Below are positions 37,436 through 43,734 of a DNA stretch of 64,000 nt, piece after piece. Position numbers and translations under genes: made by a program. Position 1 is the stretch's first letter; every line of letters starts with the position of its first letter. Below the pieces are notes generated by a model. That model saw nothing but the letters and a program-made list of their open reading frames with translations. It was not told where the DNA came from and made no database searches. This stretch comes from Verrucomicrobiota bacterium (GTDB taxonomy: Bacteria; Verrucomicrobiota; Verrucomicrobiia; Palsa-1439): the NCBI GenBank assembly GCA_003164675.1, contig PLTX01000020.1, positions 1 to 64,000 of the forward strand. The letters run 5' to 3'.

Positions 37436-37490
37436 TACAATCACTTGCTATTCCTGTGATTGGGCTTACGGTGCTGTGGAGAGTCGAAGT
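37436..37490 (+). repeat. Copy E of the upstream repeat family
   Basis: ACTTGCTATTCCTGTGATTGGGCTTACG matches copy D (40322) at 21 of 28 positions and contains the inverted repeat CAATCAC..GTGATTG. It lies about 115 nt before the small gene at 37559. Confidence 0.4.
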
Positions 37491-37558
37491 TGCAGGGGAC
37501 CTGGCTTCACTTTCTGTCGTTCCGAATTGACCATCGTCAACGCAATGGAGATGAATCT

Positions 37559-37786
37559 ATGAACAAGCAAGCCGCAGAGATGGCCGGCCGCATCCAGCGT
37601 GCCGTCAAATCAGGCAAGCTGACAGTCGAGGGAAGCTACACAATTCCCGCACTGGCGGCCGCCATCGGCATGACGCGGGCGCAATTGCGTCAGGCGGTCA
37701 ATCGGGAGTTTGGATCGGTCGCAAGCTTCTGCGCGGACCTTGGATTCGGTCATATGATCACCGAGGCAGTCGCAGCGGTCCAATAG
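37559..37786 (+). CDS. Small protein with helix-turn-helix-like segment, function unknown
   Basis: A 75-aa protein, basic near the start (MNKQAAEMAGRIQRAVKSGK). Its middle resembles a winged or simple HTH (YTIPALAAAIGMTRAQLRQAVNREFGSVASF). ATG 37559 has GGAG about 8-9 nt upstream; the longer track start at 37460 has no support. A DNA-binding or antitoxin-like role is possible but unproven. It is followed by a strong terminator hairpin. Confidence 0.55.
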   Translation: MNKQAAEMAGRIQRAVKSGKLTVEGSYTIPALAAAIGMTRAQLRQAVNREFGSVASFCADLGFGHMITEAVAAVQ

Positions 37787-37820
37787 CGGGGGCCGCGCCT
37801 CGACATTTCTCGACTCAAAA

Positions 37821-37856
37821 GAAACAGCGATAGCTAAGTTCGGCTATCGCTGTTTC
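37821..37856. terminator. 14-bp perfect hairpin terminator
   Basis: GAAACAGCGATAGC-TAAGTTCG-GCTATCGCTGTTTC is a perfect 14-bp stem with an 8-nt loop, 34 nt after the small gene at 37559-37786. The A-rich left and T-rich right arms suit a bidirectional terminator. The rest of 37787-38181 contains only repeat copy A and no gene. Confidence 0.75.
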
Positions 37857-37899
37857 CCGCTTCGGCATCCCTGGTTCTGATGAACATCTTGGCAGAGCC

Positions 37900-37960
37900 A
37901 TACGAGCGATGCTTCAGCAATATAAGCCTGATTTGGGAATAACCTAATTATTCCGTGAAG
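37900..37960 (-). repeat. Copy A of the upstream repeat family
   Basis: On the minus strand: GGAATAATTAGGTTATTCCC, then AAATCAGGCTTATATTGCTG, then AAGC. It matches copy B (38742) at 27 of 37 positions without gaps and includes the palindrome GGAATAA..TTATTCC. Unlike the other copies it is not shortly upstream of a minus-strand gene. Confidence 0.45.
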
Positions 37961-38181
37961 TAAGTTTCCGATGAAAATAGACAAGGTCTTCTTTTGACAC
38001 GAGGATGCATTGATTATCGGACCCATTAGACTCAACTCTCACTGAGCGATACCTCCGTCGTCCCGTCCCGCATGTGGATTGACTCCTGATCATCATCCAC
38101 GCACGCCACCGCCTGAGCATATTTGTCCCAAAGATTGGTTATGACAAACAAACCAGTCCTGGTTGCGGCGAGGCTCGCGAA

Positions 38182-38574
38182 TCAGTAGGCGAGCTTCAAC
38201 TCGTAGCGCAAGACGTTGTGGCAATGGATCGTGTCGATCGTGGTCTTGTTTTGCCAGCCCTGGCAGGACAGTTCGCCGCTGACAGTGGTGCGCTTTTGGG
38301 CGACCGCGCTGGCGAGTTCCTTGGTCAGATCAAAATCGCCGCGGATGCATTCATCGTTGGGACATCGGAAACGGAACACAGACTTGGCGTTCTCGAGGTT
38401 GACGACGTATTTGAGCTGACCGTTCTGGGCAACACCTTTTGGGTTGTAGTACCCCACCTTCACGATCAGAGACTTCAACTTTTGGAATTTGTCCGCAAGA
38501 CTGGGTGAGGCTTTCACCCGCTCGCCTTCCTGATCGCGGTATTCCGCTCGTAGACCTATTTTTTGTCGATACAT
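38182..38574 (-). CDS. Conserved hypothetical protein with Cys/His motif
   Basis: A 130-aa protein starting MYRQKIGLRAEYRDQE. A recognisable core reads LKSLIVKVGYYNPKGV...KYVVNLENAKSVFRFRCPNDECIRGDFDLTKELASAV, followed by GELSCQGWQNK...IHCHNVLRYELKLAY. Cysteines in CPNDEC and later C and CH suggest a structural zinc site. I have seen proteins of this layout in several bacterial phyla; their function is unknown to me. Monocistronic by layout. Confidence 0.65.
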   Translation of the reverse strand: MYRQKIGLRAEYRDQEGERVKASPSLADKFQKLKSLIVKVGYYNPKGVAQNGQLKYVVNLENAKSVFRFRCPNDECIRGDFDLTKELASAVAQKRTTVSGELSCQGWQNKTTIDTIHCHNVLRYELKLAY

Positions 38575-38730
38575 AATGGCAACTTTCCAGACTGAGTATT
38601 GGTGGCAACTGAAGTTCCACAGCTAAACGGAGAGTCGAGGAACAAACACGGCAACGCCGCCGCATTCCACATTAGGCACTAGCTTACGCCCAATCGGTAG
38701 AATAGCAATCTATTCCTGCCTATCAGAGCA

Positions 38731-38785
38731 TGGGGTGTTCACCCCATTGCGGTTGTTGCCGAACAGGGCATATGTTGCTGCAGCT
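38731..38785 (+). repeat. Copy B of the upstream repeat family
   Basis: Begins with the palindrome CATGGGGTG-TT-CACCCCAT, then GCGGTTGTTGCCGAACAGGG, then CATATGTTGCTGCAGCTTC. 27 of 37 positions match copy A. It lies about 110 nt upstream of the membrane-protein gene at 38858. Confidence 0.45.
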
Positions 38786-38857
38786 TCACAAGATATGGAT
38801 TTTCACTACGGTTTGGCTGGCCATATGTGGCGATGCCGAAGTCTGGATGAACGACAC

Positions 38858-39166
38858 ATGGCGCTTAATAACATAGGCAGTATTACCAGCAAGAGAGACC
38901 TGGCAATTTTGGGGGTGTTCGCCTGCTCGTTCGCGGCATTGCTCCTGTTTCGCATGAATGTTTGGGGCATTCTTGTCATTTCGGCGTTGTTTGTAGGCTA
39001 CCTATCCTGGGCTGCCACCCAGTTTCTCGTAAGGCAGCACACCTTTAACAGCAGAAGCATTACGGCGTGGGCCTTGCCGGTGGGCATGGCGGTTTTTAAA
39101 GTCCTCTTCTGCCTGGGCTTGGTTTGGCTGGTCGTGTGGCTCGCGCGCCGCTTGTTTGGATTTTAA
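38858..39166 (+). CDS. Small inner-membrane protein, function unknown
   Basis: A 102-aa protein with about three hydrophobic helices (LAILGVFACSFAALLLFRM, WGILVISALFVGYLSW, GMAVFKVLFCLGLVWLVVWL). I choose ATG 38858 (MALNNIGSITSK) instead of the track start at 38735, because the first 41 track residues translate repeat copy B. No family recognised. Confidence 0.55.
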   Translation: MALNNIGSITSKRDLAILGVFACSFAALLLFRMNVWGILVISALFVGYLSWAATQFLVRQHTFNSRSITAWALPVGMAVFKVLFCLGLVWLVVWLARRLFGF

Positions 39167-39199
39167 CTTTCGGGGTAGGCGGGAACCCGTACAACCTCA

Positions 39200-39584
39200 A
39201 TGAGGCACGGTCGAAATGGGGCGGACCGCCTTTGGCGCGGCTTGGGAGATCTTACTACGAAAACGGAAAACACTCTCACAGTCAACGAACTCCGCATTCT
39301 TCAGGCTGTGGCGGGGCAAGCTCACAGGAATCTGAGGATTCAGGGGCCTAATTCGCCCCCCGCGGGAATGCATGAGACTGCGTTGGTTGAAAAAACAGGG
39401 ATACCGCTCGACGAACTTATGACGCTTCGTCGCGACGAGTATGACAGAATCAGGCGAAGCGGCATTGTCCAAAATGTTATGCGCGAAGCTACTGGTTGGT
39501 TTGACCGATGGCGATCGAAAGGACCGCTTCGGCTATGTGTGGATCACGCCTGCGGGATTGCAGGCATCCCACCCGGTGCAGTAA
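39200..39584 (+). pseudogene. Frameshifted small gene (HTH-like), two reading frames needed
   Basis: The first frame reads NTLTVNELRILQAVAGQAHR then GMHETALVEKTGIPLDEL. Near 39420 coherent sequence switches to another frame, reading RFVATSMTESGEAALSKMLC then KLLVGLTDGDRKDRFGYVWI and TPAGLQASHPVQ, with a stop at 39582. The continuation RKDRFGYVWITPAG looks like a real C-terminus, whereas the track continuation (RDEYDRIRRSGIVQ) does not. A 1-nt insertion (or 2-nt loss), or a sequencing error, would explain it. No start codon is well supported; ATG 39200 is the track choice. Function unknown. Confidence 0.5.
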
Positions 39585-39618
39585 TCCAAACGGGGCAAGA
39601 AACCTAAAAACGCCGCGG

Positions 39619-39945
39619 ATGTACGAAACAAACGTGATGATCAAGAGCATATCGAAGGTAGAAATGGGCCAGTTTCTTCCACGTCGATTTTACATCGATC
39701 GATTCATTGGGGCGGAAGCGGAATGGTTCTCGGATGCGGTGGGAAACATCATCGGCACCATCGCCAAGGGAACGACGAACCTGCCCTGGGGTTACGTCAT
39801 ATTGAGACGCGATGACGGGGGCCGGTATCAATTCTGGGACATGGAGACGAGGATCGAAAGTTGCGATGCCGCGCGGATCCAGATTGTCCGGACCATGGAA
39901 GCAACCCAGAAGGACGGCCAGAACTGTTCCCCTGTGGTGGGCTGA
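39619..39945 (+). CDS. Small protein of the tandem EWF family, member 1
   Basis: 108 aa from ATG 39619 (MYETNVM); an ATG at 39637 is also possible. Core: AEWFSDAVGNIIGTIAKG, YVILRRDDGGRYQFWDME, ESCDAARIQIVRTMEA. Two further genes downstream share this layout (EWF, N-x-IGTIA, W-Y-VL-RD, DAAR), so the three arose by duplication. No enzyme or DNA-binding motif seen. Function unknown. Confidence 0.6.
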   Translation: MYETNVMIKSISKVEMGQFLPRRFYIDRFIGAEAEWFSDAVGNIIGTIAKGTTNLPWGYVILRRDDGGRYQFWDMETRIESCDAARIQIVRTMEATQKDGQNCSPVVG

Positions 39946-39964
39946 GACTCCGGTGTAAGGACCT

Positions 39965-40279
39965 ATGCGAATCAAGAACATATGCCGACCGAAATTTGAA
40001 CGGTTCCTGCAGTTTCATGCCATTCTGGAGACGGCCATCGGCAAGGAGGTCGAATGGTTTAGTGATCCCGTGGAGAATACGATTGGCACGATCGCCTTCT
40101 GTCAGGGCCAACGGGGCTGGAACTATGCCGTTCTGAGGCGGGATTGGACGGGTGACTTTCAAGTCTGCGACCTGGGAGCGAACCTGTATAGCCTTGACGC
40201 TGCCAGAGTTGACTTTCGACGAGCGATGGCAGGGGCGGAAAACACCGAACCTTCAATCTTTCCACGCAACTCGGAATAA
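39965..40279 (+). CDS. Small protein of the tandem EWF family, member 2
   Basis: 104 aa. Core: EVEWFSDPVENTIGTIAFCQ, GWNYAVLRRDWTGDFQVCDL, YSLDAARVDFRRAMAGAE. It starts 20 nt after member 1, with an ATG at 39965 preceded by GTAAGGACCT, a fair ribosome site. Same strand and spacing suggest joint transcription with member 1. Function unknown. Confidence 0.62.
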   Translation: MRIKNICRPKFERFLQFHAILETAIGKEVEWFSDPVENTIGTIAFCQGQRGWNYAVLRRDWTGDFQVCDLGANLYSLDAARVDFRRAMAGAENTEPSIFPRNSE

Positions 40280-40321
40280 GGGGTCATCGGTTGAACGATT
40301 GCCGAATATACTTTGCGAAAC

Positions 40322-40390
40322 AACTCGCTATTCGCGGAATGAGGCTTACGCTGAACCCGGGTCTCAGCGAGCTGTCACACTCCGACCACA
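40322..40390 (+). repeat. Copy D of the upstream repeat family
   Basis: ACTCGCTATTCGCGGAATGA, then GGCTTACGCTGAACCC and TCAGCGAGCTGTCACACTCC, then GACCA. It contains ATTC..GAAT and CGCTGA..TCAGCG inverted repeats. It shares the final TCAGCGAGCTG..CACTCCGACCA with copy C and the first half with copy E. It lies 138 nt before the gene at 40460. Confidence 0.5.
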
Positions 40391-40459
40391 TTCTACAGCG
40401 ACACGATGCAGCCAGACGGCGCAACCCAACCTCAACCGTCGCTGCTGAGAAAGGCACTT

Positions 40460-40795
40460 ATGCCATTTGAAAGCATCAGCCGGCAAAGATTCGATGCGTT
40501 CCAACCGCCCCATCTGATTTTGCAAAGACTAACGGTGGAACAGGTCGAATGGTTCACCAACACGGTGGGAAATATCATCGGCACCATTGCCGGGAAGGTG
40601 GACAACGGCTGGAGTTACGCCGTCTTGAAAGGCGACCGAAACGGCAATTATCGAGTCTGCACTCTGGGAGGAGACACCTTCAGTTTGAGGGCCGCGCGCT
40701 CTCGGTTCCTGCTGGATATGGAAGCGGCTGAGAAAGCTGAGGAGGAACTGGCGCGCCTGGAGAGAAGAAAGACGGTGGCGAACCCACGACCATGA
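40460..40795 (+). CDS. Small protein of the tandem EWF family, member 3
   Basis: 111 aa from ATG 40460 (MPFESISRQRF), preceded by AAAGG; the track start at 40406 runs into non-conserved sequence. Core: QVEWFTNTVGNIIGTIAGKV, GWSYAVLKGDRNGNYRVCTL, SLRAARSRFLLDMEAAE, then a charged helix (EKAEEELARLERRK). Its stop overlaps the next ATG (ATGA). Function unknown. Confidence 0.62.
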   Translation: MPFESISRQRFDAFQPPHLILQRLTVEQVEWFTNTVGNIIGTIAGKVDNGWSYAVLKGDRNGNYRVCTLGGDTFSLRAARSRFLLDMEAAEKAEEELARLERRKTVANPRP

Positions 40796-41019
40796 AGCAA
40801 AAAACAGAACAGGTGAAACCGCTCAGCGAACGAGAAGTTCAAGCGTTCCTCAATGATGACCGTGAGTTGTCGGAGCAAGGCAGTATCCAGTGGCGGAGAG
40901 ACGGCATATGGCGTTGGGTCAGTTCCGACGGGTTGGCGTTCGCTGCTTCAGACGGCAGAACCGTCGACATCAGCCGAACCGCCAATGCGGAAACGGTAAC
41001 GGTTTTGCTCCCCCATTGA
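40792..41019 (+). CDS. Small hypothetical protein
   Basis: 75 aa, overlapping member 3 by 4 nt (ATGA), so translationally coupled. Sequence LSEREVQAFLNDDRELSEQG..WRRDGIWRWVSSDG shows no known motif. Possibly a partner of the EWF-family protein just upstream. Confidence 0.5.
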   Translation: MKQKTEQVKPLSEREVQAFLNDDRELSEQGSIQWRRDGIWRWVSSDGLAFAASDGRTVDISRTANAETVTVLLPH

Positions 41020-41173
41020 ACATGACGGACAGACAGCTGTCAAAGACGACCGGGTACGGCACGACCGCGCTTCGAATCGAATCCAGCCCGGTTGCATCCA
41101 AAATACGTGACGGGTCGCGGACGCCGTTTTCCCAATTGACGTGGGTCTGACTCAGGCTCCGAAGGAACATTTT

Positions 41174-42028
41174 ATGGTTACGGATCGATACAACGAAAGC
41201 AGCGATACCATCCAGCTCTACATGCGGGAGATTGGAAGGACGCCGTTGTTGACGCGCGCGGAGGAGATGAAACTGGCTTCGCGAGTCCGTCGAGGCGACA
41301 AGCAGGCGCGCGAACGGATGATCAAAGCCAATCTGCGCCTCGTCGTAAAAATCTCCTATGACTACGCCAATTTCGGAATGCCGCTGCTCGACTTGATCAA
41401 CGAAGGCAACATCGGCCTGATGAAAGCCGTCGAGCGATTTAATCCAAAGAAAGGCGCCAAGCTTTCCACGTATGCCGCGTTGTGGATCAAGCAGTCCATC
41501 CGCCGCGCCCTGTCGAACCAGTCCAAGACGATCCGCCTGCCCGTTCACGTTGTGGATAAGGTTCACAAATTGCATCGCGCGAGTGTCGAACTCACCGAGA
41601 CGCTTGGCCGCGAGCCAAGCGATGCCGAGTTGGCCAAGCGGCTGGGCCTGTCGCCGGCCAAGGTGGCCCAGCTTCGCGCGTGCGGCGTAAGCCCCGTTAG
41701 CCTCGATGCTGCGATCGGGGATGAGGACGACAATCGATTCAGCGACATTGTCGAGGACGAGGGCGCGATGACTCCGTACGAGCTGCTTCGGGTCAAGACG
41801 ATGCGGCAGGAAATCCGCCAGCACGTCAAGTACCTGACGCCGCGCGAGGCAGAAATCATCACCATGCGTTTCGGACTGGACGGGAAGGAATCGCGTACAC
41901 TGGACGAAGTGGGGAGGAAATTCAAGGTGACCCGCGAACGCATCCGCCAGATCCAGGGAATCGCGCTTGGCAAACTTCGCCGCCGGGTTGAGGCACTCGA
42001 CAAGGGCGACCTCATTGGCAAATCGTGA
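41174..42028 (+). CDS. Alternative RNA polymerase sigma-70 factor (group 2/3, no region 1.1)
   Basis: Region 1.2 (DTIQLYMREIGRTPLLTRAEE), region 2 (LRLVVKISYDYANFGMPLLDLINEGNIGLMKAVERF, then LSTYAALWIKQSIRRALSNQSKTIRLPVHV), region 3 (GREPSDAELAKRLGLS) and region 4 HTH (TLDEVGRKFKVTRERIRQIQGIALGKLRR) are all present. At 284 aa without region 1.1 it is a stress- or stationary-phase type factor rather than the housekeeping sigma. Start ATG 41174 has GAAGGAAC upstream. Its neighbours are small unknown genes; no anti-sigma gene is recognisable. Confidence 0.9.
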   Translation: MVTDRYNESSDTIQLYMREIGRTPLLTRAEEMKLASRVRRGDKQARERMIKANLRLVVKISYDYANFGMPLLDLINEGNIGLMKAVERFNPKKGAKLSTYAALWIKQSIRRALSNQSKTIRLPVHVVDKVHKLHRASVELTETLGREPSDAELAKRLGLSPAKVAQLRACGVSPVSLDAAIGDEDDNRFSDIVEDEGAMTPYELLRVKTMRQEIRQHVKYLTPREAEIITMRFGLDGKESRTLDEVGRKFKVTRERIRQIQGIALGKLRRRVEALDKGDLIGKS

Positions 42029-42261
42029 CCGCCTTGGCCGGGCGCAGTGATTCCGAAGCCGGGGTCAAACGCGATTCATACTCCCACGATGCTCGTCTCC
42101 TGGTTGCGGCAAACCTTGCCATAGAGTGAACCGGTTGCTTCCTTCGCCATGTCGGGAGCGTAGTCAGTCAGTGCCGCTTCGACGAGCGCGGCATCTCATG
42201 CGAGGAATCAAAGCTGGACATCACTCTTCTCCGACGGGCGGGCAGAAGAGATTGTTTGAGA

Positions 42262-42330
42262 AATCGCTAGGTTATTCCGTCGTTGGGGGTATGGTGGATC
42301 AGTTTCAGCGAGCTGCTTCACTCCGACCAG
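42262..42330 (+). repeat. Copy C of the upstream repeat family
   Basis: CTAGGTTATTCCGTCGTTGG, later TCAGCGAGCTGCTTCACTCC, then GACCA. It shares TAGGTTATTCC with copy A and the end segment with copy D. It lies 139 nt before the gene at 42401. The rest of 42029-42400 shows no gene. Confidence 0.5.
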
Positions 42331-42400
42331 ACCTCGCAGCACTGCGGTGCAGGAAGGCAGCACGGCGCAACAACAAACATCGCTGCCAGAGGAGATTCTT

Positions 42401-42799
42401 GTGGCCATCAGCCAGATCAGCAGAGAGGACTTTAATCGGTTCTTCAACGAGAAGTATACGCTCGCATGTGGATTACTGGATTGCGAGGCATTCAAATCGT
42501 GGCACACGCCGTCCAGGAGCGAGTGGCGTGATGTGTTGACCACGATCACCAAGATGCTCAAAAAGTGCGACTGGCCGTTGTACGAAGTCAGACGCGAGGG
42601 CGATGACGCGTCGTCCATGTATGTCACGAACACCGGCTTGATGATGAACGCCGTCCACAACCTGCTGGATGCATTGAACGGTTACAATGTGGCATCCGTG
42701 CCGTCGCCGGGACAGTGGGGTGACATCATGCGGGTGGTGGATGAAACCACCGAGCGTCGCGACGTGATTGACCGGGCGGGATCGGAAGGAATGAAATGA
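42401..42799 (+). CDS. Small hypothetical protein
   Basis: 132 aa from GTG 42401, chosen because AGAGGAG lies 6 nt upstream; the track GTG at 42347 has no ribosome site. Sequence ISQISREDFNRFFNEKYTLA, then FKSWHTPSRSEWRDVLTTIT, then GDIMRVVDETTERRDV. No motif recognised. It overlaps the next gene by ATGA. Confidence 0.55.
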   Translation: MAISQISREDFNRFFNEKYTLACGLLDCEAFKSWHTPSRSEWRDVLTTITKMLKKCDWPLYEVRREGDDASSMYVTNTGLMMNAVHNLLDALNGYNVASVPSPGQWGDIMRVVDETTERRDVIDRAGSEGMK

Positions 42800-43017
42800 C
42801 CAACGAAACCAATGTCAGCGTCAGTGAACCAGTTGTCCGTGAAACGGTCTTCCGCTTTACGGCCACCGGTGGCGGCCTGCTGATTCATCGAATTGCGGAG
42901 ATTGAAAAGCTGGCACTGAGCAATCTGCAAGGCGGGAAATCGCTCGACCGTGTCGTCACCGGGGCGTTGGCGTCGTTGCAAGATGCTTGTCGGGACGCGC
43001 GGGCTGCTATCTCGTAG
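42796..43017 (+). CDS. Small hypothetical protein
   Basis: 73 aa, start overlapping the previous stop (ATGA). Sequence VFRFTATGGGLLIHRIAEIE then LQGGKSLDRVVTGALASLQD. No motif recognised. The coupling suggests a two-gene unit with the 42401 gene; toxin-antitoxin organisation is conceivable but has no motif support. Confidence 0.5.
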   Translation: MTNETNVSVSEPVVRETVFRFTATGGGLLIHRIAEIEKLALSNLQGGKSLDRVVTGALASLQDACRDARAAIS

Positions 43018-43234
43018 GCAAGGGGAGCCCGAGCCGAAACGTCTTGAACGCAGAAGCATTATGATCGAGCGCGCGCTTTGCCGATTGCGTCTTACTGTGC
43101 CAGTCCACGCCACCCTCAACAGCCGAGGTGGGAGTTCTGAAGAATGCTATTTCTTTTGGGTCTTGAGTTTGATCATAGAGGGAAACTCGTAGACGATCCC
43201 CATCGCCCAACTGCACAACCTGTTTCTGTGCCAT
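43007..43234 (-). CDS. Small hypothetical protein with consensus ribosome site
   Basis: 75 aa on the minus strand from ATG 43234 (MAQKQVVQLGDGDRLRVSLY). The ribosome site AAGGAGG is a perfect consensus a few nt upstream, which sets this apart from shadow ORFs. It overlaps the tail of the plus-strand gene at 42796 by 11 nt. No family recognised. Confidence 0.45.
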   Translation of the reverse strand: MAQKQVVQLGDGDRLRVSLYDQTQDPKEIAFFRTPTSAVEGGVDWHSKTQSAKRALDHNASAFKTFRLGLPLPTR

Positions 43235-43349
43235 ACAACCTCCTTGGTCGTCGCCAGAGTGCCTCACTTCACTCTTGCATTCAAGTTTGACGGACTACTA
43301 GTGTACGACGAAACAAAGGTCGTCAGCGCGATCAACGCAACGTTGTGCA

Positions 43350-43548
43350 CATTCGACTACCTTGATATCGACCGACTATATTTCAGTTCGTATGGGGGTC
43401 AAGCCGTCGGATTTGGCCAAGGTGGTGGTGGTGGGGATTCGTCATGGACGATTTCATGTTCGAATTCATTCCCGAGCCATCGTCGCTGCTGCTCACTACC
43501 CTCGGCGTGGTGACCCTCTGGGCCTCCGTCAAGCGCAAGCGAACGTAA
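43350..43548 (+). pseudogene. PEP-CTERM protein C-terminal remnant with frameshift
   Basis: One frame reads YLDIDRLYFSSYGGQAVGFG then QGGGGGDSS. At the GGT-rich run near 43440 the coherent reading shifts to VMDDFMFEFIPEPSSLLLTT then LGVVTLWASVKRKRT-stop. PEP, a hydrophobic stretch, and a basic end form a textbook PEP-CTERM exosortase sorting signal. The body of the protein is missing. Nothing else is seen in 43549-43734. No exosortase gene is in the window. Confidence 0.6.
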
Positions 43549-43734
43549 CCTGATCTATGGTTGCCAGTGCTGCCCCACCGCCTCCGCACACATTGATCAG
43601 GCCAGCAGACTGATAAGCAAAGCTCGACGGGCTGGGCCTGCACATTCATAGAAGGGCCGCCCCTTGACTCTTGACAGCGAAGCGGCATCGCGGAAACGGG
43701 GCCGGGTCTCAACCTCAAACATGCCGCCTGCGAC

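Noticed and set aside
37436-42330. Integron cassette array with attC sites
   Set aside because: Small genes with a repeat in front fit the idea, but the core sites GTTRRRY/RYYYAAC are not found in the copies, spacing is irregular, copy A is inverted and no integrase is present. Kept only as an unexplained repeat family.
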